DNA of 64,000 nt from Melitaea cinxia (lineage: Eukaryota; Arthropoda; Insecta; Lepidoptera; Nymphalidae), in contig NC_059406.1 of assembly GCF_905220565.1 (NCBI RefSeq), positions 7,512,001 through 7,576,000 on the forward strand, given 5' to 3'. Positions 24,169 to 36,200 of this stretch are shown here, piece after piece. A program made the translations under genes and the position numbers. The notes below the pieces were generated by a model that did no database searches, was not told where the DNA came from, and worked only from the letters and a program-made list of their open reading frames with translations. Numbering within the stretch: position 1 is the first letter of the stretch; the number at the start of each line of letters is the position of its first letter.

Positions 24169-24785
24169 TCACTACATTGTATAAAACAAAGTTGCTTCCT
24201 GCTGTCTGTATGCTTAGATCTTTAAAACTACGCCACAGATTTTGGATGTGGTTTTCTTTAATAAATAGAGTGATTCCAGAGAAAGGTTTATATGTACATA
24301 ATATAGTAGAAGAACACTGATAGTTTCTAATGTGATGTCGTAAATAAACACACGTTTTTGGGCTTAAATTGAAAATATTTATTTTATATTTAGTATTAGC
24401 ATTGCTATTGCTGCATTAGCTCTGTGGTTGCGGCAGTAAAAATATAGTCACCTCTTCTCTTCCCGTGGGTGTTGTAAGAGGCGATTAAAAGATAACACAG
24501 TTCCACTACCACCTTGGGACTTAAAAAGCCGACCAATAGCGGCATAACCAACCAACTACTGGCTTTGAAATACGCAGGCCGAAGACGGGCAGCAGCATCG
24601 TCGGTGCGACGAAGCCACCCTGCGGTCACCAATCCGCCTGCCCAGCGTGGTGACTATGGACAACACACAATTAGTTCATTCCATCTTTGGTGCGAACTTG
24701 TGGAGGCCTATATCCAGCAATGGATTGTGATAGGCTGAAGTGATGATCAGCTTTGCACCCGTGCGAAGCCGGGGCGGGTTGCTAG
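24169..24785 (+). mobile_element. Helitron-like element (family H3) interrupted by an RTE derivative
   Basis: It starts TCACTACATTGTATAAAACA and ends CGGGGCGGGTTGCTAG before a T. Immediately upstream of the end, ACCCG and CGGGT can pair, the expected Helitron 3' hairpin. The uninterrupted relative at 29372-29571 confirms both ends. About 340 bp of RTE-derived sequence sits inside near the 3' end. Confidence 0.75.
24408..24745 (+). mobile_element. internally deleted RTE derivative (mini-RTE), copy 1
   Basis: The first ~280 bp match the 5' leader of the full-length RTE (36219-36478 reversed), including TTCCCGTGGGTGTTGTAAGA, ACAGTTCCACTACCACCTTG and CCTGCCCAGCGTGGTGACTA. The match then jumps directly to the RTE 3' end (GCGAAC, TGGAGGCCTATATCCAGC, ATAGGCTGAAGTGATGAT). 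Essentially the whole ORF is missing. Flanking AGCATTGC and AGCTTTGC may be a worn TSD. Copies at 43925-44108 and 56588-56668 have the same junction. Confidence 0.85.
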
Positions 24786-24834
24786 TAGTATAATAAATGT
24801 AAAGTTTTCCGAGTGATGACTTTAATTAATTTAT

Positions 24835-24975
24835 TTATTTATTTATTTTTGTTATAAAAACCTTCCGTGGGACTTAAGAAACATAAAAAAATAAATTTGT
24901 GGAATTTGTCGAGAAATTCTCGAGTGATGATGAGTTATGTGCTTAGCAACATTCATTTTTATTTATATAGATAGA
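24835..24975 (-). mobile_element. Helitron-like element (family H4), 5' part
   Basis: Reversed, it starts TCTATCTATATAAATAAAAA and continues TGAATGTTGCTAAGC, as in the complete copy at 47249-47448, including the CCCACGGAAGG phrase. The 3' CTAG end is missing. Confidence 0.65.
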
Positions 24976-25023
24976 TTATATAGATAATATTAACATTATC
25001 CTATCCTATTCAGTGGTTTTAAT

Positions 25024-25094
25024 AACCTCCGCAACGCGGTTGCCTGGTTGAGATCGGTTTTTAGCTATAAGGCCGATAATTGTACCAAGTCAAA
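25024..25094 (+). repeat. solo 3' tail of the 4-6 kb LINE family, diverged
   Basis: GGTTGCCTGGTTGAGATCGG, then AGCTATAAGGCCG and TTGTACC align with 6720-6772. The stem-loop is partly lost. Confidence 0.6.
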
Positions 25095-25389
25095 ATTATG
25101 TTTAGGAATCTAAATAATATGTAATTTTTATTTTTTTAAGCCATTGTTAGTCTGCAAATAAATTCGAACGCCGTGCAAGACAACACGTAGACCAACACTT
25201 GTTTAACACGTTGAACAAACTGTGTGAAAATATTTGCTTTTTGATATTCCATTGATCTTTAATAAATATTTGCTTTCTCTTAGTCATTCAAACTTATTCG
25301 TAACTAAATAAACTACATAATTTCTTTACATATGACGTATTAAATATTCAACAATAACAAGTAAATTATTATTGAATTTTTAATTTAAT

Positions 25390-25612
25390 TTATTTTACGC
25401 TTCAGCCTGTAATATCCCACTGTCGGGCTTTCCCCGTTTAGTAGAAGCATCAGAGCTTAATCCACCACGCTGCTCCAATACGGGTTGGCGGATATATTCT
25501 CTACTATGAGTAACGATCGTTATCAGATGTACATGATAACAACTGGGACCGACGGCTTAACGTGCTCTCCGAGGCACGGTGGGGAGACCCACAAGGACTG
25601 CACAAACACATA
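25390..25612 (-). mobile_element. SINE family A, inverted copy
   Basis: Minus-strand family A from the 3' end (CGCTTCAGCCTGTAATATCC) through the body to GACTGCACAAACAC. It lacks the tRNA-like head. It is joined head-to-head to the plus-strand fragment at 25613-25705. Confidence 0.8.
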
Positions 25613-25705
25613 CATATGGTCATACAGATGTTTGCCGTGGTCTGGGTGTTTGTGCAGTTCTTGTGGGTCTCCCCCCCGTGCCTCGAAGAGCACGATAAGC
25701 CGACT
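25613..25705 (+). mobile_element. SINE family A, body fragment, head-to-head partner
   Basis: CATACAGATGTTTGCCGTGG, GTGGGTCTCCC and GTGCCTCGAAGAGCACG on the plus strand. Arms 25553-25609 and 25647-25703 form a near-perfect 57-bp inverted repeat. Confidence 0.8.
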
Positions 25706-28700
25706 ATTATAAATGATTTATGAAAAAAAATATTACGAGTGGTATATGGAGACATAAAATACATTTATTAATGAGCTTTCACAGCCGACACTTCTCAAGA
25801 AACCTAACGGAAATTAATAAAAGAATATCCAATTCCCAACGTTACTTTCTCAAAAACATAACAAAAAGCACTCTATATCGTGACCTCGAGAAATAAATAT
25901 TACCAAAAATTCCCATTCATCATCCCCGGAACGGTATGATCCCCGGATTTATGAGATTTATGCTGCGGAATGACAATATTCATAGCAAATATTGTATTAT
26001 TTTGAAATGATGCAGTTAAAATATTTAGTGTACTAGAAATATTGAAAGTAATACAGAACTGCAAAATTTAAATAATATTAAGGATAGAGTTCTAGATTTT
26101 ATGAAAATAAATGTTAAATCTAATTTTCTGTTTCTCAATTCCTATTCGATTGTTTTGATAAAATTGATATCAATAGTAAAAAGAAATATTCAGTTACTGT
26201 ATCTAAAATAATAGAGGTTTACAGTTAAAAACTACCAACCGCAGAACATAGAAATTCTTAACACAATTTCAAAAGTCATTTCGAGCAAATTACTTTTATT
26301 AAGCACGGTTAAGTTAATTTAGAATTTATTTTAGAAAAATGATAAAGGTATATATTATACATATAAATGTGGTTCTGTATTCTCATTTATGGTTTACGAG
26401 CCACATTCTAACTGTGAAGTCGGCTCTATAAAAATTCCGTAACGCATAAAACCCATTGTCTCAGCGACTAAGCACAGGCAGTTAAAGTAATGAAGAGTTG
26501 TCACTTACATTGGATTGTTTTACAGCTCAGTGACGTCATAGCCATAAAAATGGAATAAACTTGAAACAATAAGATTTGGATTTTAGTTACTTATGCTGAA
26601 CTTATTCTTGTAATTAATCTTGTACAAGTATTGCACTTCACTGAAAATTCTATTCAAGAAACTACGCTATGATGATTATTTATTAATTATTCAGGACCAT
26701 CATTACTTTTCTCAGAAATTTTGTGAAAGTTTAAAATATATTCCTTGCTTTAAAGAGGACGTATCTTTGATGCCATTATTTTTGCCAATATATAATAAGC
26801 AAATAATTTTATTACCTTACAATAAAAACTACATAATTTACTGTATTAGTTGATAAACTATGTCAGTAAGTTAATATAAATCAAGGTTATTTGATCCTAA
26901 ATTGTATTACAACTTGAATCGGATCAAATCGCTTTCGCTCGGAATAAACACGAGATATTGCGTGAGGAAACTCTAAAACTGTTCGAGTATTGTATCATCT
27001 CGGGGGACGTACTTCTATATATCTTTAGATTAGATCACGCAATCTGGACGCTATTAGACTTAATGTACTTGTAAGTCAAAGGTATTTCAATTAATGTTTA
27101 TCGTTACTTAATTAAAACTTTATTACATTAAAATAAATAAATCATAAGTATATAAAATTGTATGTTTATAAATGTTCATTTTATTAGTATAGTTTGGATG
27201 TTTGAATTTTATTCTCTTTAGTTCAAGTCATGGTAAGTATAAAAAATCTGTTTTTTAAGGAGAACGGATTTGAAACGTCTCACTACACGTAGAGTGACAA
27301 CTTACAGAAGCCTATGTACCAAAAATGTCAACCAAATTGCTAAAAATAAATTAACATTAATAAAACTGAGGACATAGCATACAATATTTTCAACACTATT
27401 TTAATAAGAGATTTTTCAATCCTTAAAATGAGTGATAGAGTTAGCAATAACATGCAGAAGTAACATCACTGTTGAGTTCGATTGTCTACCAGAAAAAATA
27501 GTAACAAAAAGTAGATAAAGATATGCAAAGGAAGTGCCATCATAAAACAAATCTAAACTATAATACTTAATCCACTTTCTTACAAGTAAAATCACTCACA
27601 CAAAATGTAAATACGGTGCATTACATCGAACTAACGAAGTATTGCGACGTGGATCATTAACAAACGATGGCTTCGGAGAAAATTGAATTCGTTTACGACC
27701 AGGAAAAAATTAAAATCGTCGCGTTTTCTGCTCTAAATACAAATGAGGTTTATCCTAGATTTGCAAATGGTTTTCATCTTTAAATTAAATTTATTTGAGG
27801 TTCTGTAACCGTGTATCGAATGCCTGTTAGTTCTCATTAAGAATTTCTAGCAGGGCAAACTCATCTTCTAATTAATACGTTATATTCTATTCTTTATCTA
27901 AGATCGTTTTGTCGACATGAGAAGGGATTGATTCTATTAAGTATTTCTTGTATTAATCAATACCTAGGCGAAGTAAATGTGTTTTCAAATTTGAATCAAA
28001 ATGTTATTCTTATTATAAAACCAATTTTCAACATTCTCTTTTGAAATATTCAGTTGCTATCTCTCTTTTTCTCATCTTTATTAATCGTATTACACTAAAA
28101 TTTAATTTATAAAAATATCTGCGACTTGTTCAATCTCATTCTGAGAATAATATTATGATGTAATATACAAATATTAAACCCTTAGAAAACCTGAGATAGA
28201 ATAATATTTATATGAAATTTTTGCCTCTATTTTACTTAGACAGATGTTATACACAAGATAACTTCTTCCGATGCAACTGCAATAGATTCATTTAATATAA
28301 AGTCTGTTTATTAATGTACTATATAGACTCATTAATTATAAAAGCTGATAAAATATAAACCTCGTCAACTGTTTTTTTAACAAATATACACAAATGTAAA
28401 TTAAGCGATAAACAACAAGGAATCTCACAAAAACATTTGAGAAAATTTTCCGAACCACTTAATCTACAGCCAATTCCGAGTGAAATACGATCGCGTGAGA
28501 GATAACCATTCCTCCTTCCGTGCACTTGCAACCAGGGGTCATCCCAAAATTGCAAGTTAATCGTCGTATATCACCTCAATAAATCATTAAGATCTTAAGT
28601 GAGTAGTAAGAAGAAATAAGAAAAAAATTCGGTAAAATGTTAGTCAGAATCAGGCACGGAGGGTTCTTTGTCATCACACTTCAATTACATACCACAATCA

Positions 28701-29371
28701 ATAATCCCTTTTATTTTCTTCCGATAGACCTATGTATCCGTTCGATTGTTATTCATGTGAAAATGCTGTCTCTATTAAGTAAAACTGGTGGTAGATAGAT
28801 AGCTAAAAGTGGCCGTAATTACTACATTACAGTTGGACGCTCGACTTTCGACCATATTTCGTAGGACATAAGTAGCTTTTATATTGTAATTATTACTCTG
28901 CTAGGGTTATTAAAGAGATGAAAAGGAAAACAAAGTTATTTTTACCTTCGGTAATTTTAAATTATGCTATTTTTACATAATTGTATACAATATCATCCTT
29001 ATTTCATACGTTTACATTTCAAAAATAAATTTAACCTATGTATTTGTTCCTTAAATTTACGTTTTTAAGTTATATGTATTGAATTTATATTATTATTACT
29101 TGTATCTTTTTTAGAATACATACGATATATAATTACATACATAGATAACCATCTTTTTAGCCTGTTTGGTATTTGTTTGTTATTGATCTTAGTAAAATTC
29201 AATAACAAATAAATACTAAATTAGTATTTATGTATTTAACTTGCAAATGACAGTTATGACGCGGCTTAGTCGTCATAATTCATTAATGCATAATTATTAT
29301 CACAAAAAAAAAATGAAAAAAAAAACAACTAAAAGCCATTAATCAAAGAACTGAACTGAACTGAATTATTA
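25706..29371. other. no gene recognised; longest quiet stretch of the first half
   Basis: AT-rich sequence. Open frames at 26620-26853 and 28319-28555 lack recognisable motifs. A TGACGTCA octamer at 26531-26538 is noted but not called as a site. No repeat ends matching the other families were found. Confidence 0.5.
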
Positions 29372-29571
29372 TCACTACGTAGTATAAAACAAAGTCGCTT
29401 CCCGCTGTCTGTCCCTATGTATGGTTTTTTTTTTTTTTTTAATAAATAAATATATATGCATAATATGGTAAAGAAACACTAATAAATTTTAGAGATTTAT
29501 AAGGTATCTTTCGTTGTAGATAGTATTTAGTATCATCATTGCACCCGTGCGAAGACGGGGCGAGTCGCTAG
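29372..29571 (+). mobile_element. Helitron-like element, family H3, uninterrupted copy
   Basis: 200 bp: starts TCACTACGTAGTATAAAACA, contains CGCTTCCCGCTGTCTGTCCC, ends GGGGCGAGTCGCTAG before T. It shows what 24169-24785 looked like without the RTE insert. Confidence 0.75.
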
Positions 29572-30286
29572 TAGTCAATAAATACCACTAAATAATCTTT
29601 TTTTGGAATATTAAACAATAAACATGAGTATCTGTTTTTTCTTCATTTTAGTTTCGAACATATTTAATTTAACAATAGGTAAAAACTCCGAGCCAGTTTT
29701 CATCTGCAGAACTTCAATTCAGAATCGGCGTTAGTTTTACTTTTACTATAATTAAAGTTACTTGATTTTTGATAATTAGTTCTTACGTTGTGAATTGTAA
29801 ATATGTACGATAAATAAAATCCAAAAATTTTGCATTTGAAGCTTGCTTGAATGAAAAAAATTCTTGTTTTTGAATTAAAATTATATTTATATACCTGACG
29901 TACCAGATCACAATTTTACTGAAACGCTTAATATAGTATTTAATTAGCATCAAAGTGTTTTGTGTAAAGGTTCCTATCTATTACGGAATCCTACACACTA
30001 TAAATAAATCATTATATTACTAAATAATTATACTGAATTCCTATACATAATCACGTCAATGCACAATTATCGCGATATATTCATTTTATTACTTGACGTA
30101 CTTTTACTGCTTTACGTCAGTGATGTAAACCATGTTGACTAAATATTTAAAATTAAAAATTTAAAATTAAAATTAACTGTAATGCAAATGTTTCTGATAT
30201 CTGTATGCTGTAGTTTATAAATGTTTGGCTAAAATATAGAATTTATTTATTTATTATTTATTTCTTATTCATATACAATGACAACA
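29572..30286. other. no gene recognised; AT-rich spacer
   Basis: Nothing supportable beyond AT-rich sequence. Confidence 0.45.
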
Positions 30287-30304
30287 CACACACACACACA
30301 CACT
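30287..30304. repeat. short (CA)n run
   Basis: About nine CA units. Confidence 0.85.
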
Positions 30305-30350
30305 CGCACTCAAACATACACACCATTTCTTGCTTTAGTTTTTGTATGTT

Positions 30351-30438
30351 CACCCAGTCAAAAGTTCTGATGAAACATATATTTAAAAAAATACAATCGA
30401 ATTGAGAACCTCTTCCCTTTTTGGAAGTCGGTTAAAAA
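30351..30438 (+). repeat. TIR-repeat family T, right-end fragment
   Basis: CACCCAGTCAAAAGTTCTGA, ATACAATCGAATTGAGAACC and GGAAGTCGGTTAAAAA match the right end of 51119-52944 at 52844-52948. Confidence 0.75.
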
Positions 30439-30598
30439 TTAGGTATTTGGTCTCTACAATGATGGTAAAGACAAAATTAGTCATGTAAGTCAAGCAAGCA
30501 CGGCAATGTACACAACGACGCCATTATTTCAATTACGAAAAATTACTTGGAAATCGTATAATTTTGAATTATATAACTCAAGACACGATAACTTTAAA

Positions 30599-30716
30599 GA
30601 TTTCAAAAAAGGGGGAGGTTCTCAACTCTTGGCTGTACTTTTTTTGTGTTACCTCATTTCTTTTTATTGGGCTAATCGGTGGATTTTGATGATTCGTTTT
30701 TTTCGATTGTCTAAAG
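30599..30716 (-). repeat. TIR-repeat family T, right-end fragment, diverged
   Basis: TTCAAAAAAGGGGGAGGTTC then CTCAACTC, GGCTGTAC and ATTTTGATGATTCG correspond to the reversed right end of the family. The plus frame at 30506-30730 is a by-product. Confidence 0.6.
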
Positions 30717-31315
30717 TGTTTTTACAATAAATAAAACCTTCTTAATCAGTGTATTATTAAATAGTAGTATAATTAAACTAAATTTTAAGGTAGAATGGGA
30801 TTTATGGCAACTGTCAAAATATGTCCAATATCGTACTGTAGATTCAACGTATTCCGAGAAACATAAGGTTAAACAAAAACATAAGTAATACACGGTAATT
30901 AGATTATAAATAACAAATACTCCATTTTTTTCTTATTAAATTCATGGAAGTTTATATTCATGGAAAAAGTACATATTTAAGTATTTAATCAAATGTTATT
31001 TCACTTCATTATGTAGATATAATATATCAATTATTAAATCTTCTGCTGCTGATCCTAAGTAGGTATAAAAAAATTTAACTAACAATAAAACAGCTACATA
31101 CATACTTTATTTATGTACATATGCATAATATTTATATTTAAATATAAATTTAAATATTTAACACTCAACCTTAGACATTCAGCTATAAATTAATGAAAAT
31201 CAAATTATTTAAAATTACCATACAAATACATATTATCATGCTATTTAAAGTTTAGGTTGTTACAAAATAAATTAAAGTACGTTAACAACACAATACAAAA
31301 AAATTACAAAAAATA
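30717..31315. other. no gene recognised; AT-rich spacer
   Basis: Nothing supportable. Confidence 0.4.
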
Positions 31316-31476
31316 CGCAGTGTGGGACGTCCTGCGGCCCGTTGAACCTACGATCTACGTAAGATTTTCGGTGTGGGCTAGATGAGGATTGCGGAAAACC
31401 GGTATGTCTGGTGCGAACTTGGAGAGGCCTATGTGTCCAGCAGTGGGCTGAAATAGGCTGAACTGACTGACTAATA
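31316..31476 (+). repeat. RTE retrotransposon 3' tail
   Basis: Covers the last ~150 bp of the RTE: GCAGTGTGGGACGTCCTGCG, GATGAGGATTGCGGAAAACC and TGTCCAGCAGTGGGCTG, ending TGAACTGACTGACT. The (GACT)n end matches the 9-kb tails but differs from the TTG-rich end of the full-length copy, so at least two RTE subfamilies are present. Confidence 0.85.
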
Positions 31477-31882
31477 ACAATAAAAATAAAAGAAATATAA
31501 ACAATAATAAAGATGCATGATAACTTTAAAAAACACTTAAATATCAGACTTATATTAAGTGCGCATATATTACATATAGTCATTAATCCTTGAAGATGCG
31601 AATGTGCGCAAAATTAAAAAGACGCACGCGCATTTATGTGCAAATAACATTCTTAACGTCATCAAAGCGATAAAAAACTAAGATGAATCATTATCGATAT
31701 ATATAACGCGTTGATAGCGAACAGGAAAGTTTAAATCATTTGCATACAAGAATTCCGGTGTCAATGCGTCATTTGAACAGACATCGGTCAAAAGTCACGA
31801 ATTAAGAGTAACGTGACGAATTAAAGAGTTTTCCACTGATTAATAACACAGGCCGACAAAAAGTGTTCTGTACGTTAGATCA

Positions 31883-31944
31883 GACCCAACTATACATAAC
31901 CATGTATTTCGATGACCCAACTATACATAACCATATATTTCGAT
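31883..31944. repeat. two tandem 31-bp units
   Basis: 31883-31913 and 31914-31944 (GACCCAACTATACATAACCA plus ATTTCGAT) differ at one position, implying recent duplication. A second short doublet (CAAATTTGGGG) follows. Confidence 0.9.
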
Positions 31945-32002
31945 CCAAATTTGGGGCTCAAATTTGGGGTCCGGTCCGGGTAAATCCAAATACTAGTCCC
32001 TA

Positions 32003-32345
32003 CACCCTCTAATTTTGAATTAATTCCAAAAAACTGCAAAAAATGACTAAAATTCACAAAGAAATTAGCACAAGTATGTTTCTTATGTGTTTCAATTTAC
32101 TACACCCACATCTAAAGTTGGTTTGGCTCGCCAGCTCTCTAAATTTAGAGTAAATTCTAAAAAAACCTCTAAAGATCGCAAAAATCTTAAAAATGAAATG
32201 TAAACAAAAAAAATTCGAACTAGGTCAAGTAAGAATATTTCTTATATATTTCAATGCACTGAATCTAAATCTCAAATTGATTGAGCCGTATGACCCTCCA
32301 AATTGGGAGTAAATTGCCAAAAAAAAAATACTTTTAATCACTAGA
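32003..32345. repeat. degenerate tandem repeat, unit about 150-160 bp
   Basis: Recurring phrases in the same order: CCCTCTAATTTTGAATTAAT / CTCTCTAAATTTAGAGTAAA / CCCTCCAAATTGGGAGTAAA, each followed by A-rich sequence and, in the first two, by TTTCTTATNTNTTTCAAT. About two and a third units. Confidence 0.6.
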
Positions 32346-33223
32346 AAATCGTGAAATACTGCAATTTTGCCAACGAATTTTTATTTAACTACGGGTTTGA
32401 GTTCAGCGTACAAGACCGTGCAGAAAACCATGAACCTGCCTCTGTATGTCAAATACCATCAGTACATTTCTTAAGTCTATTCTTTTGTTCTAAAATTAAC
32501 ACGTCGCCTTCATTAGTGACAGCCACGAGTAGCAACGCCACAGGCTAGTTCTTGTTTCTTTTAACCCACATCTCTACTATATACCCACATATGTACACAA
32601 CTAAAGAATTGACCTTGAACTGGACTTGTGTGAAAACAACGAACTGTCATTACATACACATTACATATTTACACGTTTTAGATTATAATTACATAATTTT
32701 CTTTTTACACGGATTAGATTACATAAGGTTACAGTAGAGTTGTAATATTGAGTCATGAAACATACACAGACTTACTTCTTATAATTTCTAGTTTTTCTTG
32801 ACGAATTGAATAGTCAAAAACTATTATTTATCATTCATTATTCTTTCGTAACGCACTCATGTGTATTTATATTTATTCAAACAATTAATATTTCTTTTCA
32901 CATCATTTATATTGGAGGACATTGAACGTAACAATATTTATATATCATAAGAATATTAAATAATTTTTGTAATTTGTTTAAAATGAAGCTTTGAGTTTGA
33001 TTTAATAGTTAGTATTATTCGATTTAAAAAAATCTAATTTTCTATTGATTTAAAACTTTGTATCCTTTTATCATAAAAATATTTCTTAATTCAGCAGATA
33101 TAAAATAGATAGCTGCCTGATTTTTAACTACAACTTTAAAGCAAATATCGATTAAAATAACGGACACAATAGAAATGCCTTTTTATTTATTTATTTAAGT
33201 TAACAAACAGTGTTCACAATAAA
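32346..33223. other. no gene recognised; target region of the RTE
   Basis: Two adjacent short plus frames (32351-32548, 32552-32737) have no motif I can identify. AT-rich throughout. Confidence 0.45.
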
Positions 33224-33232
33224 TTTTACATA
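33224..33232. repeat. RTE target-site duplication, 3' side
   Basis: TTTTACATA here and at 36479-36487 flank the RTE exactly; identical 9-bp copies indicate little decay since insertion. Confidence 0.75.
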
Positions 33233-36200
33233 CACACAACAACAACAACACAACACTTCAGCCTATCGCAGTCCACTGCTGGACATAGGCCTCCCCCAGT
33301 TCGCGCCACACATCCCGGTCTTCCGCAATCCTCATCCAGCCTACACCGGCAATTTTACGTAGATCGTCGGTCCAACGGGCCGGAGGACGTCCCACACTGC
33401 GTTTGCCAAGACGCGGTCTCCACTCTAGGACCCGTCTACTCCAACGGCCATCGGTCCTGCGACACAGATGACCAGCCCACTGCCACTTCAACTTGCTAAT
33501 TCTGTGGGCTATGTCGGTTACCTTCGTTCTCTCGCGGATAGTCTCATTTCTAATCCTGTCTTTGAGAGAGACCCCAAGCATAGCCCGTTCCATTGCACGT
33601 TGAGCGACTTTAAACTTGTGGACCAGTCCCTTGGTCAGTGTCCACGTCTCGGCTCCGTATGTTAACACAGGCAGGACGCATTGCTCGAAAACTTTTGTCT
33701 TCAAGCATTGCGGAATCTTCGAAGTGAAGACTCGACGAAGTCTGCCAAACGCCGCCCAGCCCAACCGAATCCTCCTATCGGCCTCCTTCTCGAAGTTGTT
33801 GCGGCCTAGTTGGATAGTATGGCCTAGGTAAATATAATCCTGAACAACTTCGAGAAGGGTACCATCGACCGATACCGGTATCGGTATGACTTGGTTGTTA
33901 AACATAACTTTCGTCTTATCCAAGTTCATACAGAGACCGACACGTCGGGAGGACTCGTTTAGGCCGGCCAGCATTTGGCCTAACTCATCCAGCGTCTCCG
34001 CAAAGATGACAATATCGTCGGCGAAACGAAGGTGAGAGATGAATTCACCGTTGACGTTGATGCCCCGTTCCCCCCAATCCAAGGTCTTAAAAACATCCTC
34101 TAGCGCAGTGGTAAACAGTTTCGGTGATATTACATCACCCTGTCTTACCCCGCGCCGGAGGGAAATAGGTCTTGTTCTTTGGTCATTGACATGAACGGTC
34201 ATCGTCGCCGCGTCGTACATAGATTTTAGTACTTCGATATATCGCCAGTCGATATGACATCTCTGCAGAGAGTCCAGGACAGCCCAGGTCTCGACGGAGT
34301 CGAAGGCTTTCTCGTAGTCCACAAATGCCATACACAGCGGTTGATTATATTCTTCCGTCTTTTGGATAATCTGCCGAACAGTATGGATGTGGTCCACGGT
34401 GCTGTAGCCATTTCGAAACCCAGCCTGCTCTGGTGGTTGGAATTCGTCGAGTCTTCTGGCGAGACGATTCGTAACAACCCTCGAAAACAGCTTATAGACG
34501 TGGCTCAGAAGTGAGATCGGTCTGTAATTCTTTAACAGAGACTTATCGCCTCTCTTAAAGAACAGCACCACCACACTCCTGGACCACGCCTCCGGCGTGG
34601 TACCTCGGTGGATGACGGCGTTAAATAGTCTTGCCAAGGCTTTCAGGACAGGTCGCCCTGCGGCTTTAAGGAGTTCAGTGGTAACTCCGTCATCCCCCGG
34701 GGCCCTTCCGTTTTTAAGCTGCCCGAGCGCTGCACCAATCTCATCCTCTTCGAAGTCCGGGATACACTCCGAATAATGGCGCAACAATGGTGCCCGTGGA
34801 TCTTCGGTGTCCCAAGTCGCAGGCTTGCGTGCGCTCGACGAGTACAGCTGTCCATAAAAATTCTCAACCTCTTCTCGGACCTGAGGGCGAGAGCAGACGG
34901 TTCTGCCATCTGCTGTTTTAAGCTTCGCAAGAAGGCTTCTCCCCAATGGTCTTTGGAAAACTTTGGACCCCCTATTCTGCTCAATCAGAGTAGCAACCTC
35001 TCTCGTATTTGAGCAGCGGAGGTCTCGGCGAATAATTTTCCGTACCCTCTTGGAAAGAGCCCTCTGTTCTGGCGAAGCAGCCGGCAACTCGCGCCTCTGC
35101 CGCATCAGATCCAAGGCTTCGGGAGAAAGTTTGGACTGCTTCGTTGGCTTTGTTGGTGGAAAGTGCCTGCGACCCAGTGTACACACCGTCTTCACCACGT
35201 TGTCGGTTATCTCGTCCACGTCGCTAGTAGTTTCCAGCGAATCGAATCGGTTTTGGAGTTCCAACTGAAACTGCTCGGAGCCACATAGTATTTGGGGCAG
35301 CGTAGGTCGGAGAGTAGATTTCATCAAGCGGGTCCGCTCCTTTCGGAGACATATATTCAGAGTGCCCCGTACTAGCCGGTGGTCGCTGCCGGTGTTAAAC
35401 CTGTTAACCACTGAGACATCTCTGAATATATGCCTTTTATCCGCTATGATGAAATCTATCTCGTTCCTCGTCACAGTATCGGGGCTTTGCCATGTCCACC
35501 TCCTTTGGGGCTTCTTCTCAAAAAATGAGTTCATCAAGAAGAGCCCCTCCGATTCGAGGAAGTTGACAAGCGTCTGCCCCCTGTGATTCCTGTGCCCCAA
35601 TCCGTGTGGTCCGATGCTCGATCCGTCGCGGCCTTGTACTCCCACTTTAGCGTTGAAGTCTCCCATAACAACGCTGTAGAAGGTCGAAGTAGTGCCATGT
35701 ATGGCCCTTGTAATATCTTCATACAAGGCTTCGACTTCATCGTCAGAGTGTGCCGAGGTCGGCGCATATACCTGTATCACTTTCAGGGAGTACCTGTCGG
35801 TGAGCTTAAGTACAAGGTACGCTACCCGGGTCGACACACTACTGACTTCCACAACGTTGTTAGTGAGAGTCTTGTGAACCAGAAAACCGACGCCACCTTG
35901 GGAAAGCCCATCACCTTCACGGAAGTAGAACAAGTGCCCGGAGTCCAGGATCATCGTGTCCTCTCCCTCTCTTCGGACTTCAGACAACCCCAGTATGCTC
36001 CACTTAATGTGACTAAGTTCTACCTCAAGTTCGGTGAGGTGATGGTCCAACCGTAGCGTGCGTCCATTATACGTAGCCAGGAATATTTTTCTATGGCAGC
36101 CTCCCGTACCCCGGTGATTCTTAGCACCCTCTACCCCACCGTTACCACGGCCGCTGCCGTAGCCGGGAATAGTGGGGCTGCCGGGAACTGAGGGCCTTAT

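Noticed and set aside
26531..26538. TGACGTCA (CRE/ATF octamer) as a regulatory site
   Set aside because: A single palindromic octamer with no nearby transcript or conservation evidence; expected by chance about once in this length.
35583..36056. 157-codon plus frame opposite the RTE protein
   Set aside because: Antisense shadow of a long, GC-richer coding frame with full RTE motifs.
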